64,000 nt of DNA from Lepus europaeus (GCF_033115175.1 NC_084850.1:101929439-101993438); one strand, 5' to 3'. Positions 12,331 to 23,862 are shown, numbered from the stretch's first letter. Notes: generated by a model not told the origin, from the sequence alone. Numbers and translations are program-made.

Positions 12331-12477
12331 TTGACACACTCTAAAGCAGTGTACATGCTTCCCACTACCAAGAAAAACATCACAAGTGAGTTTATTAAGT
12401 ATTTGTAACAGCCCTATAGAGCAGCTCAGCCCTGGCAGAGATGATCATGTTCATCTTAAACTAACGTTTCGAAGGGC

Positions 12478-12765
12478 TGCCTAGGAAACCCACGCTCCAT
12501 ATTGGAATGCCTGGTTCCAGTCTTGGATCCTCTTTTTCCCATCCAACTTCCTGCTAATGCATACCCTCTGAAGGCAATGTAAGATAGCCCACGAACCTGG
12601 GTTCCTGGTCCTTGCAGGAGACCAGGATGGAGTTCCTGGCTCCTGACTTTGGCCTGGCCCAGCCCCAGCTGTTGCGGCCATTTGGGGAATGAACGAGTAA
12701 ATGGAAGATCTCTCTCTCTCTCTGTCTCTTTCTGTGTCTCTCAAATAATGTGAAAATAGATAATT
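12478..12765 (+). mobile_element. C-repeat SINE, diverged and head-truncated
   Basis: Starts inside the head, keeps GGTTCCAGTC, 'GAACGAGTAAATGGAAGATC' and a CTCTCAAATAATG tail. Confidence 0.75.
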
Positions 12766-13029
12766 TTTTTCAATCAAAAATACATTTTGTAGAAAAACGA
12801 GGTTTCCAGGCTGCATCAAATTATTGCTCATAAGATACAATATGTACAGTATTATGTTTTATGCTTAATATCAAATATTATTTGAAATATTGTAAATAGT
12901 CATGAGTGGTAAGAGTATCACTACTAAAGTTATAAATTAAAATTATTTTGCCATAACTACTACTTGGAAGTTTCCATGTACAACCTTATTTAATGTGTAC
13001 ATTGTGCTTATGCGTTAGGCATATTTTAA

Positions 13030-13100
13030 AAATATATATTATTTATTCATTTATTTGAGAGACACAGAGAGCTCCCATCTACTGGTTCACTGAGCAATAT
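13030..13100 (-). mobile_element. C-repeat SINE tail fragment
   Basis: Only the tail TTATTCATTTATTTGAGAG and 'CCATCTACTGGTTCACTGAG' remain. Confidence 0.6.
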
Positions 13101-13115
13101 TTCTAACAGGTACTG

Positions 13116-13275
13116 AATTCCTAGACAGGCAGTGTGGTGTGCTGGTTAAGACCATGAGCTCTGGAGCCAGGTCATGTGCATTCAAATCCTGGCCCTGCCA
13201 TGTCCTAGCTGTGTGTCCTGGGGAAGTCATAGCACCTTTCTGCACCTCGGCTCCTGCACGGGAATGAAAAGCACA
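13116..13275 (+). mobile_element. MIR SINE
   Basis: Classic MIR wording: 'GTGGTGTGCTGGTTAAGACC', 'CTCTGGAGCCAGGTCA', 'CCTGGCCCTGCCATGTCC', 'AGCTGTGTGTCCTGGGGAAG'. Confidence 0.85.
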
Positions 13276-13284
13276 CTAACTTAC

Positions 13285-13495
13285 GGGGCCGGTGCTTGGC
13301 CTGGTTGTGAAAACGCCGGTTGAGTTGCCTGCATCCCATACTGACTGCCTGAGTTCGAGTCTCAGGACTGGCTCCTGACTCCAGCTTCCTGCTAATGCAG
13401 ACTGTGGGAAGCAGTGGTGATGGCTCAGGTGGTTGGGTTTCTGCCACCTGGGTGGCATACCTGGATTGAGTCCTGGCTCCAGATTGCTCAGGAAG
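13285..13495 (+). mobile_element. C-repeat SINE, 3'-truncated
   Basis: Head 'GGGGCCGGTGCTTGGCCTGG' and box B 'GAGTTCGAGTCTC' are present. The copy stops before the CT-rich tail. Confidence 0.75.
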
Positions 13496-13616
13496 TTATT
13501 GTTATGAGAGTCTCGTGTGTTCTCACCTGAGAAATGCCCATGGGCCAGCCAGCCTAGAAATCCTCCAACCTCAGCAACCTTCTGAAGGATTCTGCAGGGG
13601 GGCTATGATGCCTACT

Positions 13617-13952
13617 TTTAAAAAAAGATTTATTTATTTGAAAGTCAGAGTTACACAGAGAGAGAAGAAGAGGCAGAGAGAGAAAGAGAGAGAGGTCTTC
13701 CATCCAATGGCCCATTCCTTCATTGGCCGCAATGGCTGGAGCTGCGCTGATCCGAAGCCAGGAGCCAGGATCTTCCTCTGGGTCTCCCATGTGGGTGCAG
13801 GGGCCCAAGGAGTTGGGCCATCTTCTGCTGCTTTCCCAGGCCATAGCAGAGAGCTGGGTCAGAAGTGAGCAGCCAGGACTAGAACCAGCGCCCATATGGG
13901 ATGCTGGTGCTTCAGGCCAGGGTGTTAACCCGCTGCGCCACAGCGCCAGCCC
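13617..13952 (-). mobile_element. C-repeat SINE, young
   Basis: Full length, head 'GCCACAGCGCCAGCCCC'. Flanks GATGCCTACTTTT and GATGCCCATTTTT give an approximate target-site duplication. Confidence 0.92.
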
Positions 13953-15705
13953 CCAGATGCCCATTTTTTAGGAAGAAGGACTGAAGCTCAGTTGAGAGAA
14001 GGGCCAGTCCCCAGGCTACTCACTGAGCTGCACACCTCGTGCAGCTGTGATGCCCACATGCTTGCTCTCAGCTGTCACTGACTCTCTCCCAGAGGTTCAT
14101 ACACAGATCCACTGAATGCTGGGGTTAGGGGATGCTCAGTTTACTCCCCCTAATGGATTTTCTAGAAGAATGATAAGCGGACACAGTGATCCCAGGGCTA
14201 CAGAACCTGCCAGGAGCTCATGCCAAGGCCCTAGGGGAAGTAGCCTTCTGCACGCCGTTGTGGACTCTATGTACCTTGACGAATTGGTCGGCTCCATCCA
14301 TGCTGCACTGGCTGCTGTTGGTTCAGGGACCTCCCAAAGGGTGCACATGCTGGCCAGAGAATGGTCTGCATGCTGAATTCCCTGCCACCTCCCAGTTCAA
14401 CTTCCTCCCAGGGCTCAGATGAGCTGAGGGCTCAGCAAATGGGCCCTGAAGGCAGAAAAGAGCTTAAGAGTGCAGGGAGTGGATACTGGGGTTGGGGGAA
14501 CTGTCAGGAGCTTCCAGAGGCTCACAAGCAGCTGAGGACCTAGTGACAGAGTCACCAGAGCCAAAGCAGAGCCTGGCCCCTCCCCTACACTTGCACAAAT
14601 CAGCAAAGGCCGCCATTTGCACTTTTTGGTGGACAGGGTCCAGACCGTCCTAGATATAACCAAGGTGCCAGTGGTAACATAGAAACTGCTGCCACGGTGG
14701 GCCTGGCCTGTTCAAGCAGATCACTACTGCATACTCATCTCCCATCTGGATCTGGGACATATCTTGGGCCCTGGGAGAATCTCTCAGGCATGCAAAGGGC
14801 TTTGAGACAGGACCATAGAGGCTCCAGAGCCCATGCTTGGTGACCTAGAATGCTCCAGAGGACACCTGGATTCATATTGGTAGTAGTCTGATGGGGAAGA
14901 ATTGTGGTCCTTTTCTTCACCAAAGATTGGGACCTTTTAGAAGCAGATTTGGGTCAACAGGACACTTGAGTGTTCCACTGAATGTTTGCATTCACCTGGA
15001 ACTCTGATCCCCACCTGTGTCTGGACTTTGGAGTATCCCAAGCAGGTGTCAGGGGCTGGAAAGGGGCCAGAGGGCCCCAGGCCCAACTTTAAGCATAGGG
15101 AGAGCCAGGAGTGCTGGGAGGGTCTCGGGTTTTGTGAAGGAAGACGAGCCAGAAAGCTGAGGGTTTGGTGCAGAGATCTCAGTTTGGGTGAGGCACCAGC
15201 TGGGTAAGAAGGGAACCTGCTGCTTAGACCTCATGATGAACCCTAGCGGAATTTCAGTGCTGTCCATCTTCCCTTCAAGACTGGTCAGAGGAGTGAGGGG
15301 AGCAAGGAGAGGGGAGAGGGGACAAGGGGAGAGCTCGGGGGTTTTGAGATCACACCTCTCTCCATCTTACCTGTCCTGTGTCCCCACACAAGCCCTCCTA
15401 AGGAGTCATCCACAGGCCAGAGCCAGGGCTCGAATCCCTGGCTCGGTTATTTTGGGGATTTGGGGATCCTCTGAAGGTTTCCCCTTTGGCTTGAGTCAGA
15501 TTTCCAGTACAAAACTCAAGGGTGATGACAGGAACACTCATAGTTGGGCAGATCCCCAGTGCTAATGCCAAGCTTGAGAGTTAAAAGCACCACATCACAT
15601 TTTAGGTAAAAGATAAAAAAAAAAAAACCCAGCACCTAGTATCCATCACTGCCCTCAGCACAGATCCCAGAGTGCTCCCACCAGGTCATCAGCAACACGG
15701 AAACA
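13953..15705. other. Intergenic-like part of the SYN1 intron downstream of TIMP1, nothing assignable
   Basis: Unique-looking, moderately GC-rich. No exon, SINE or L1 was recognised. A run of 12 A at about 15617-15628 is the only simple feature. Confidence 0.5.
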
Positions 15706-15726
15706 GTGTCTGCAGGGTGGTAGTTC

Positions 15727-15732
15727 TTTATT
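15727..15732 (-). terminator. TIMP1: TIMP1 poly(A) signal AATAAA
   Basis: TTTATT on the plus strand, i.e. AATAAA on the minus strand, 80 bp beyond the TIMP1 stop codon. Cleavage is expected about 15-20 bp further, near 15710. Confidence 0.9.
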
Positions 15733-15812
15733 TCATTGTCTGGGACAAAGAAAGATGGGGGTAGGAGGGAGGCAAACATGGCGCAGGCTTCGGCTTCCAA
15801 CAGGAGCAGCCT

Positions 15813-17516
15813 TCAGTCTTTCCGGGGCCGCAGGGACTGCCAGACGCACAGTCCAGGATCCCGTGGCAGGCAGGCGAGGTGGCGGCTCTGGAAGCCCTTG
15901 TCAGAGCCTAGGAGGAGCTGGTCTGTCCACAAGCAATGAGTGTCACTCTCCAGATGGCAGGGGATAGATGAACAGGCAAACACCTGCAGGAGAGGTAGGA
16001 GGACACAGCTGGGAGGGCTGCCCTCCTCCACCTACCTCCCCTACCAAGACGCTTTCCCTCCTCAACTTGCGACACGGAGCAGTTAGGGGGACTTGGTGTC
16101 ACCCCACCTGGGTTCAGACCCAACAAGAGCCCCTCTCTCGCTGGGAAATAGTAAACCAGAGAAAGGACCCGCATCCTGGAATGGTGGTTGGGGAACGGTC
16201 GCTGGAGGTCAGTCTGGCAGGTCTCCTGGGGGAGCATGCTACAGGACATCTGGAAGTCGTGGGGTAATGGAGCGTGGGAAAGTAGAGCATAGCAGTAGCT
16301 AGTGGGCCTCTGAGGCAGTCCCTGGGGTCAGATGGCCTCAGGGCCATCAGGGAACGGTCTGGGGGCTGCCAGAGGTTCACTGACGTCTGCGACAGTCAGA
16401 GCTACACTGAAACAATCAGAGTTGCTGAGCGAGAGTCAATGGCTTTGGGCACCAGCACTTTAGTCTCTTGCAGAACATTCTAGGGAAGGAAAAATTGAAA
16501 AATAAATAAAAACAAAAGAAAAACCAAGGCCAAGGGGGTCAGAAGCAGTGGGACTACAGGATAGTCACAAGGGGGAGTTAGAGGGACAGGTCTGAGAACA
16601 GGCAGTCCCAGTGTCAGACACAGCACCAGAATTGCGAAGGGAGCAATCCTAGGGCTTGGGGACTAGCCAGAGAGATCAGGGACAGCCCTTGTGTGTGGGG
16701 AGCATGCCCTGGAACCAGGAACAGCCAGAGGGATTCAGAAGCAAGCCCAGAGCTTGAGGAAAGAGCCCCAGGAGTGGAGGGCAGAACCCAGGCACTCACT
16801 GTGCACATGTCACAGCCGGCAGCGTAGGTCTTGGTGAAGCCCGAACGTTGAGAGGAGCTCAGACTGTTCCAGGGAACCACGAAACTGCAAGTCGTGATGT
16901 GCAAGAGCCCGTTCCGCAGTTGTCCTAGGTGAAGGGGAAATCAACAGGCAGGATGGTTTCCTTTTTTTTTTTTTTCTTGATTGATTGTCCGGGCGGGGGA
17001 GAGGGGTGGGTGTGGAGAGTGCCTGATTGGAGTTCTTAGCCTACAGATCCCCCACTGGGCAAAGTCCCTGCCTTCTGATAGGCTGGGATTGGCAGCTCTC
17101 ATTTCAACCGGGAGGAGCCCCTTCTGAGCCTCGCCCCGGTGTCTGAGGGACGGGCAGGGCAGGCGTGGCCCAGGGTGAGGGGAGGGGGCCTCACCAGCGA
17201 TGAGAAACTCCTCGCTGCGGTTCTGGGATCTGTGGGAGTACCCGCAGACACTTTCCATGGCGGGGGTGTAGACAAACCGGATATCCGTGGCATGCCCCAA
17301 GGCGTCAAATCCTTTGAACATCTGTTGACAGATGAGGGGAAGAGTTGTTTACCGACATCATCCTCCCACTCCACCTTCTTCCCTGAAGTCATACAAGTAT
17401 AGCATCCTGAAATCACCGCTGACCTCCTTCCTAACCTGTGGCCAGGGCTTCCATTTTTTTTTTTTAACTTACTTACTTGAGAGGGACACGGAGAGAGAGG
17501 GAGGGAGGAAGGGAGG

Positions 17517-17567
<51 letters not shown>

Positions 17568-19272
17568 CCCATCCATTGATTAACTCCTCAAATGTCTTGC
17601 AGCAGCTGGGGCTGGGCACGGACTGGGGTCAGGAACCGGAAAGTCCATCCAGGTCTCCCACAGGGGTGGCAGGGGCCCAACTACTTGAGTCATCACTGCT
17701 TCCTGCCAGGATCCGCATTGGCAGGAAGCTGGAATCAGGAGTTGGAGCTGGGAACTGAACCCAGGCACTCTGATGTCTTAACTTACAGACGTCTTAACTG
17801 CTAGGCTAAATGTCTGCTCCCAGAGGCCTCTATTTTGACCAGGAAGAAGGTGTTAGGGATGCTGGAGAAGGGCAGGGGAGTACCTTGGTCATCTTGATTT
17901 CATAACGCTGGTACAAGGTAGTTTGATTGACTTCTGGAGCCCCCACAAACTTGGCCCTGATGACTGCAGGAGAGGAGGGGAAAGATGAGTCAGAGGGACT
18001 GCAAAAGCCAATAAAAATAAAGTGATCATCCTACTAATCCCAGGCAAGCGCATACATAAATAGGGATTACTGGATCCCAGATGGCACACTAAGCGATTGA
18101 CACATTTGTGAATTGATTCATCTATATATCGACTGACTCCTCTTTCCCAGGCACTGCTTGAACCTTTTTCATTTGTTCATTTGCCCACTGACTCAACAAA
18201 TATTTCAGAGCATCTACTATGTGCCAAGCACTGTTGTGGGTGTTAAGGACCCAACAGGAAACAAAACACAGATTTCCCTTTCCTTGTGGAGTTCACATTC
18301 TAGCCAGGAGGAGACTGACTAAAGACAAAGATGAGCACAGGGAAATGTTGGATGATACTTGATGTAGTGCGGAATTACAAAGCTCGGTAAGGGGGTAACC
18401 ATGATTCTTTGCTTGGCCAAGCTTCAGTCAAGCTCCTGAACCTTCTCCTAGGCCCATCTGTGCACTTACTTGCAAAACCCAGTTTTAGCAAAGAACCCTG
18501 CTACGTCCGTTTATCACAAGAATCCCCCACCCTCATCTACTCAGCCTCATTATCTGATGGGGTTCTTCATTCCCCACCCCCTCACCCCCAGGTGACGTCT
18601 CATCACCCTGGCCTACCTTCTGCAAATATCCTTTAGCCACAGTCCCCCCCCCCCACCTTACCCCACATGTTTCCTCTGTCCACTGACCCCTGCCCTGTTC
18701 CTGGCTACAGATTCCTTCTCGCCCATGTGGTATTTGGAGTTGAGCCCAAGCTCTCTTCCTCCCTGCAAAATCCCATTGGCATGGGTCCTCTTCCTGCACC
18801 TATAGGGATGGTCCTGAATAAAGTATGCCTTACGGAGCTTCACCAAGCATCCTTGAATAAGTCTGTCTTTAACAGGGCGTCTAGAGTACTAGAGGGGCAG
18901 GAGTTAAAGTTTTAAGCACGATGGCCAGGGAAGGCCAGGGTGACACTTGACACAGCTGCCCATGTGTACGCGGAGACAAGGTTACCAAGCAGAGGGTGCA
19001 GCTCGCACAAAGGCCCTGAGGAGGGCTTGAGCCTGGGGTATCCCTGAGGGTGCGGAGTCAGGGCAGTGGCAGGTGCAACTGCTCTAGAGGCAGGCGCCAA
19101 CAAGAGGGAAAGCAAAGCATGGGATTGCGGGCACAGCGGGTCCTGACTCACCAAGGTCGGCGTTGCAGAAGGCCGTCTGCGGGTGAGGTGGGACGCAGGT
19201 GCAGGCTCTGCTGGGGGCTACCAGCCACAGCAGCAGCAGCATGCTGGAGGCCAGGGCTGCCAAGGGGGCCAT
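15813..19272 (-). CDS. TIMP1: TIMP1, tissue inhibitor of metalloproteinases 1 (five coding exons)
   Basis: Secreted inhibitor that binds matrix metalloproteinases 1:1 through its N-terminal cysteine, which chelates the catalytic zinc. Coding exons on the minus strand are 19272-19152, 17963-17884, 17321-17195, 16924-16800 and 15983-15813. They sum to 624 nt, or 207 residues plus stop, the same length as human TIMP1. All four introns have GT donors and AG acceptors and phases join. Residues 1-23 form the signal peptide (leucine-rich core, cut after SRA), and the mature protein starts [14 protein letters not shown]-glycosylation sites NQT (53) and NRS (101) are kept, and the cysteines of both domains are visible. 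The start is the first ATG after the acceptor at 19281, in context CCACCATGG. The gene lies inside a SYN1 intron on the opposite strand, so transcription is antisense to SYN1. No disabling change seen. Confidence 0.97.
17455..17822 (-). mobile_element. C-repeat SINE in a TIMP1 intron, GA-expanded
   Basis: Lies between the second and third TIMP1 coding exons, in TIMP1 sense orientation. The GA segment (17491-17562) is expanded with GGGA interruptions. Body 'GGGTGGCAGGGGCCCAACTA'-like. Confidence 0.82.
18160..18335 (-). mobile_element. Ancient mammalian interspersed repeat
   Basis: 'CAACAAATATTTCAGAGCAT', 'CTACTATGTGCCAAGCACTG', then 'GTGGAGTTCACATTCTAGCC'. The same text recurs at 40495-40690. 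I recognise it as an old mammal-wide repeat but cannot name the family safely. Confidence 0.6.
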
Positions 19273-19359
19273 GGTGGATTCTGCACGAGAGTACGGGTGT
19301 CAGGCAGCCTTCCCGCCCATGCTGCCCCAGGCTGGTCTGCAGGCGGATGAGGGGGCTGC

Positions 19360-19960
19360 ATGGGGGCTTGAGGAGTTGGGAATCTTGGGATTTGTAGGAG
19401 GAGGGGTGGGATTGCAGAGGCGTTCAGGGGTTCAGAGAGTTGGGAGAGTTGAGGAGTTTGTGGCGTTGGAGTGGCTTAGGGCACTGAGTCAGGTGGGGGA
19501 TTGTAGGGTCTTGCATTTTGTGAATAAGGAGGGGCCTCAGAAAATCTGGAGGGAAAGGGAGTTGGGGTGGGGGCCAGAGGAGTCTGGGAGTTTCAGAACT
19601 GTATATTAAGTGATGAAGGGCGTGGGGGATTTCGGAAGGTTGAGAAATTTGGAAGAAGTTAGGGGTTTAGGCAGTTGTGTGAGTTTGGGAGCTCAAGGTG
19701 TTGGGGGGATTGGGTGCCTAAGGCGATGGGGCTACTTTAGGGATTTGAGGACAGAGGAAGTGTTGAGGTTTAGGGAGTTGAGGATTAAGGAATTCGGAGA
19801 CTGGGCTAGGGGAGTTTAGGGAGCTGTGAAGTGGGGGCTGGGCTGCAGATTGAGAGGGTTAATGAGGGGCTTGGGGGCGTTGGAAGGTTGAGAGGCATTT
19901 TGGTATTAGGGGGTCATGGGTTTGGGGGCAATGGGGATGGATGCCAGGGATTTGAGGGGG
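19360..19960 (+). repeat. G/T-rich degenerate repeat tract in TIMP1 intron 1
   Basis: About 600 bp in which the plus strand is dominated by G and T in loosely periodic blocks such as GGGATTTGAGG, GTTGAGGAGTTTG and TAGGGAGTTGAGG. Cytosine is scarce. On the TIMP1 sense strand this is C/A-rich. Confidence 0.6.
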
Positions 19961-20174
19961 GTTGCTGTGTCAGGGCCGGCAGCACTTCCAGCCCCCTCCC
20001 CGCTTGCCCTTGACCGGTCCAGGGTCCTGGTACCCGAAGGCCAGGCTGAGCAGCAGCAGCAGCAGAAGAATCTGGCACGGAACGGACAGGCCTGCTCGCC
20101 GGCGCACAAACTCCAGACCAGCAGCCCCAGCCCTGCCGGCAGCCCAGGCCTCCGCCCCAGCCTCACCCGCTTAC

Positions 20175-20240
20175 CTCTAGCGTCTGTCCGGGTGCCGGAG
20201 CAGCGGCGGCGATGGCGGCAGCACGGCCTGAGCAGTAGAG
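20175..20240 (-). other. TIMP1: TIMP1 noncoding exon 1
   Basis: The minus strand gives a short GC-rich leader ending GACGCTAGAG followed by donor GTAAGC (intron starts at 20174). It contains no ATG. The layout matches human TIMP1, where exon 1 is untranslated and the ATG lies in exon 2. The 5' edge is estimated, since TIMP1 has no TATA box and start sites may scatter. Confidence 0.8.
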
Positions 20241-20254
20241 GATAAATGTCCACG

Positions 20255-20316
20255 CGAGGGGCGGGGTTGGCGCAGAAACCACAGGCCTCCAGGCTTCCTG
20301 GATGCATTACTCATCC
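20255..20316 (-). promoter_or_regulatory. TIMP1: TIMP1 promoter: GC box, Ets and AP-1 sites
   Basis: On the minus strand, TGAGTAATGCAT (AP-1, core TGAGTAA at 20307-20313) is followed by CCAGGAAGCC (Ets/PEA3, 20291-20299), and then a GGGGCGGGG box lies on the plus strand near 20258-20266. The AP-1 and Ets pairing is the known serum- and phorbol-ester-responsive element of TIMP1 in other mammals. The activity here is inferred. Confidence 0.85.
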
Positions 20317-20539
20317 GCCCGCCGTCAGCGCAGAAGTCTAGGGGCGGGCCGAGGGCTGCCCAAACGAGAGACACCCTCCTTCCCCTCCCCTCCCCCAGCT
20401 CCACGTCGGGCACATTCCTTCCAAGAGAGCTCGGCGGCAGGATCCCCCTAACCCCACCCCCCCATTAGTCCTCGAAAGTCTCCCACGGCTCTGCAACCGC
20501 CCACATCCGCCAAACTCCCCAAGGCTGAAGCCTGAATGT

Positions 20540-20790
20540 AGTCCATGCCTTCGATCTTCCTTGTGCATCTGCTGTGTACCAGCACATGAAAATCCCAGCC
20601 TGGTGGAGGGGGGGAGCAGAAACAGTGTGGACGGATTAGGCCGATGAATGGGGAAAAAGTCAAGATGAAGACAGGCTGAGGCATGGGAGACATTACATGA
20701 TTTAACACAAGATCACAGTTGATAAATGGCCCAACTGAGGCTTGAACCCAGGCAGCCTGGAGCCACAACCTGGGTCTGAACCCTTCTCAA
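20540..20790 (-). mobile_element. MIR-like repeat, diverged
   Basis: 'ACACAAGATCACAGTTGATA', 'AACTGAGGCTTGAACCCAGG' and 'CAGCCTGGAGCC' follow antisense MIR order. The left part is uncertain. Confidence 0.5.
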
Positions 20791-20799
20791 AGAATCACA

Positions 20800-21005
20800 G
20801 GCATATGGTCAGCATTTATACAGCACCAACTGTGTACCAGGAACTCAGCACAATTGATTTCATTTAAAGCTCACAATTAGCCTCTGAGGTGGACACCAGG
20901 ACTTGTCCCATTTTACAGATGAGAAAATAGGAGGCCAAGAGGGAGTGAAAAACTTTCCCAGGATCACAAGGCATGGCCAGGGTTTGAACCTCGGCTAATT
21001 GGTGC
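20800..21005 (-). mobile_element. MIR SINE, antisense
   Basis: 'GTGTACCAGGAACTCAGCAC', 'CCCATTTTACAGATGAGAAA', 'CCCAGGATCACAAGGC' and 'GGGTTTGAACCTCGG' occur in the standard MIR antisense order. Confidence 0.85.
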
Positions 21006-21304
21006 CAGGTGGGGCCCCGTGTTGGCAGGCAGGGAATGGTACCGGTGGATTAGTGAGCATTGGCAGGGGGGTTGGATGGTGGTGAAAGAAGCTAGTGAGT
21101 CAGTAGAAAATCCATCCAAACCCATCCCCACCCCATCCTGCCCTACCCCTTCCCCACCAGCCGGCCCACGCTCCTGTTGGCGGGGAGGGGGGGGGGGTGA
21201 GGCAATCACTGCCCACCGGTTTCCTGATGATGCTGGCATCTTCCGTGGGGTCCTGAAGAGGCTTCCAAGGGCTGATTAACCTCCTTGGTTAATTCAGGGA
21301 GGAC

Positions 21305-21440
21305 AGAGCAATAAAAATCATGACGATAGGGATAACGGCAGCCTCTTATTGAGCGCTACTGTGTACTGAGTGCATTGGTCTTTGTGTAAATTATCTCATT
21401 CCCTCTCCGTTACTCCCTTGCTACTTAAGCTTGATTAACT
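21305..21440 (-). mobile_element. MIR fragment, antisense
   Basis: 'CTTATTGAGCGCTACTGTGT', 'ATTATCTCATTCCCTC' and the following text resemble the MIR antisense start. Confidence 0.55.
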
Positions 21441-21599
21441 CAGAGAGGTTCGCTCAATAACAACAGCATGGTAAAATTGCAAAAGGAGTGCTTCCTGCAC
21501 ATCAAACATGGGTGTAAAGTCACTCTGCTCGTGCCTTGTCCCTGATGAGCTCCTGGCTCATCAGTGTTCGTGATCAAAGGCCACAATATGGACAATGAC

Positions 21600-21790
21600 A
21601 GTACCTAGCAGTCTTTGAGGGTGCAGGCTGCTTGCTAAGCACTTCCCACCAAGTAACTAATCCATCCCTCTCCTTGCAGCACCCCTATGAGTTAGACACA
21701 AGCTCATTTTCTCAGCAGGCACATAAAGAAACTGAGCCACACAAGGGTCATGTGACTTGCCCAGGAATGCGAGTTCAAAGGGTTCCGTTG
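21600..21790 (-). mobile_element. MIR SINE, antisense
   Basis: 'CTTGCTAAGCACTTCCCACC', 'GCACCCCTATGAGTTAGACA', 'GAAACTGAGCCACACAAGGG', 'GACTTGCCCAGGAAT'. Confidence 0.75.
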
Positions 21791-22032
21791 GAGGGACCAA
21801 AAAAGGGAAGAAGGGAAGTAAACCAAAAGTATGTGGAAGCCGGGTAGCCGGGTTGTGAAAGTGGGGGAGTGAGAGTGAATGAGACGGGGGTGGGGGGGGT
21901 GGGGGGGGCCGCTGAGTAACTCGCCCGCAGGACAGGGAGGGAAGTGAAGGCAGGGAAAGTCCTCTCTTGACCCCTGTGCCCCACGCTGACCCCAGCTCTG
22001 ATGCCAGCACTTTGAAACCTGAGCCAGCATTA

Positions 22033-22094
22033 TTTTTAATAACATTTATTTATTTATTTGAAAGTCAGATTTACACAGTGAGAGAGGGACAGGC

Positions 22095-22149
<55 letters not shown>

Positions 22150-22407
22150 TCTTCCATCCACTGGTTCACTGCCTAGATGGCCACAATGGCTGGATCTGTG
22201 CCGATCCGAAGGCAGGAGCCAGGAGCTTCTTCAGGGTCTCCCATGCAAGTGCAGAGGTCCAAGGACTTGGGCCATCTTCTACTGCTTCCCCAGGCTGTAG
22301 CAGAGAGCTGGATCAGAAGTGGAACAGCTGGGACTCGAACCAGCACCCATATGGGATGCTGGCATTGCAGGCGGCGGCTTTACCCGCTACACCACAGCGC
22401 TGGCCCC
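22033..22407 (-). mobile_element. C-repeat SINE, young, GA-expanded
   Basis: Full length with a long GA run at 22100-22146. Flanks CTGAGCCAGCA and CTGAGTCAGCA form an 11-bp near-perfect target-site duplication. Confidence 0.92.
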
Positions 22408-22604
22408 CTGAGTCAGCAGTCTTGCCAGGGAAGGGTTGTGTGGATCCAGGTTCTTGTGCAGGTTTGGAACCAGGGGCAGGGGGCGGTGGGGAGAGGGGCT
22501 TCACGGAGGGGTGTCGGGTGTGTGACCGTGTGGGACACCCGATGGGTGTGAGGTCCAGCTGAAGTGTGCTGAGCAGACACCTGAGGATCCTCCCAACATA
22601 CCAT

Positions 22605-22735
22605 GTGCTGGGGCCTGACTGTGCCCTTTGTACAGATCGGGAAACTGAGGCCCAGAGAGGAGATCAGTGATCGGCCTGGAATGCACAGGGCTTTGCAAAG
22701 AAGAGAAGTTGAGATGCTGATCTAGAGTCCTATAG
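22605..22735 (-). mobile_element. MIR fragment, antisense
   Basis: 'CAGATCGGGAAACTGAGGCC' followed by 'CAGAGAGGAGATCAGTGATC', as in antisense MIR. Confidence 0.55.
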
Positions 22736-23200
22736 GCCATCCCAGGGTCCAGAGCTCCCAACAGGCACCCATGTGTAGACACACACAGCACATATAGCAT
22801 TGTGTTCAGGCTCAGGTTCAGAAAAAGCCAGGACACTTTCTGAAAAGAGAGCCCTAGAGACCTCAGATGGTAGGGGATGGGCATGTGGGCACAGCTCTCT
22901 GGCATCTTGCTGCCTCTGGGCGCTGCCTGGACCCATGGGTGCTACACTTTGGGGATGTGGCTGAGCACCCTGTACCACTTCACATGTTTTGTGTGCTGCT
23001 TCTGGGAGGTGTGTCTCGACGTCTGTGAAGTGGGTCTGGGTTCATACACAGTTGTGAGTGTGCTGTTCACTCTGTAGTGTGGTGCCCAGCTGGGACGTCA
23101 CACACATGCCTTGGCATCATGGCCCTGGCACATTGCCTGGAGGATCTCTGTCAGTCCCCCTATCCGGACACTGGGCCTCTCAGCTCCCCCGAATGACGCC

Positions 23201-23290
23201 AGTCATTTAGGAAATGAGGAAGGCGGCGGGGGAGGAGCAGAGGGAGGCGAGACCTGAAGGTCCATCGGTCACCCTGAGTGTGCGGGCTTC
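23201..23290 (+). repeat. Left arm of a 90-bp inverted repeat
   Basis: Matches the reverse complement of 24373-24462 at close to 90% with two one-base gaps, e.g. AGTCATTTAGGAAATG and GGTCACCCTGAGTGTGC in both arms. No known family recognised. Arms are about 1.08 kb apart. Confidence 0.85.
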
Positions 23291-23842
23291 CTGTGCCTGT
23301 CGGGAACTGGGAGCCGCCACCGCCCCAGCAGCCCCTCCGGGAACGCCATCCCTCTACTCTGTCAGCATGGGGGAGGGCCCTGCGCTTGCATACGTGCTGG
23401 CGGGGAGGGGCCTATGGTCATCCGGCTCAGTTCTCTCTACCCCCACCCTCCGGGTGCAGAGAGAATTCAAAAAAATTCCTTTCCCCCTGAAGCTGTGGGT
23501 GTCCACAAGTGCTGTATATTCCAGAGTTGCGGGTATCTCCCGTGGTGTGTATGCCTTTCTGTGCCGCATGTGGTGCGTGTCTAACCATGCTCCCAGGAGT
23601 GTGCTATGGGTCTCAGTGGTTGTGTGAATGTGGAGAGGTGCACGCCCCTCTGTTAAGTCGTGTAGATGCTTTCAGTTGCTGGGCACATGCCTAGGAGTTG
23701 CACGTGCGCCCGTGAATGTTGAGCAGGTGCCCGGTTGTGTTGAGTGTGCCCGCTCGAGTTGTGTGTGCCTCTGTATCATATGGGTAATCCTTTGTGTGCT
23801 GTGTGTCTGGCCAGTGTGTGGGTTTGAGCAAGGGGAGGGAGC

Positions 23843-23862
23843 CTGTGTGTGTGTGTGTGTGT
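23843..23862. repeat. (TG)n microsatellite
   Basis: Ten TG units in a broader TGTG-rich part of the SYN1 intron (about 23.5-25.0 kb). Confidence 0.85.
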
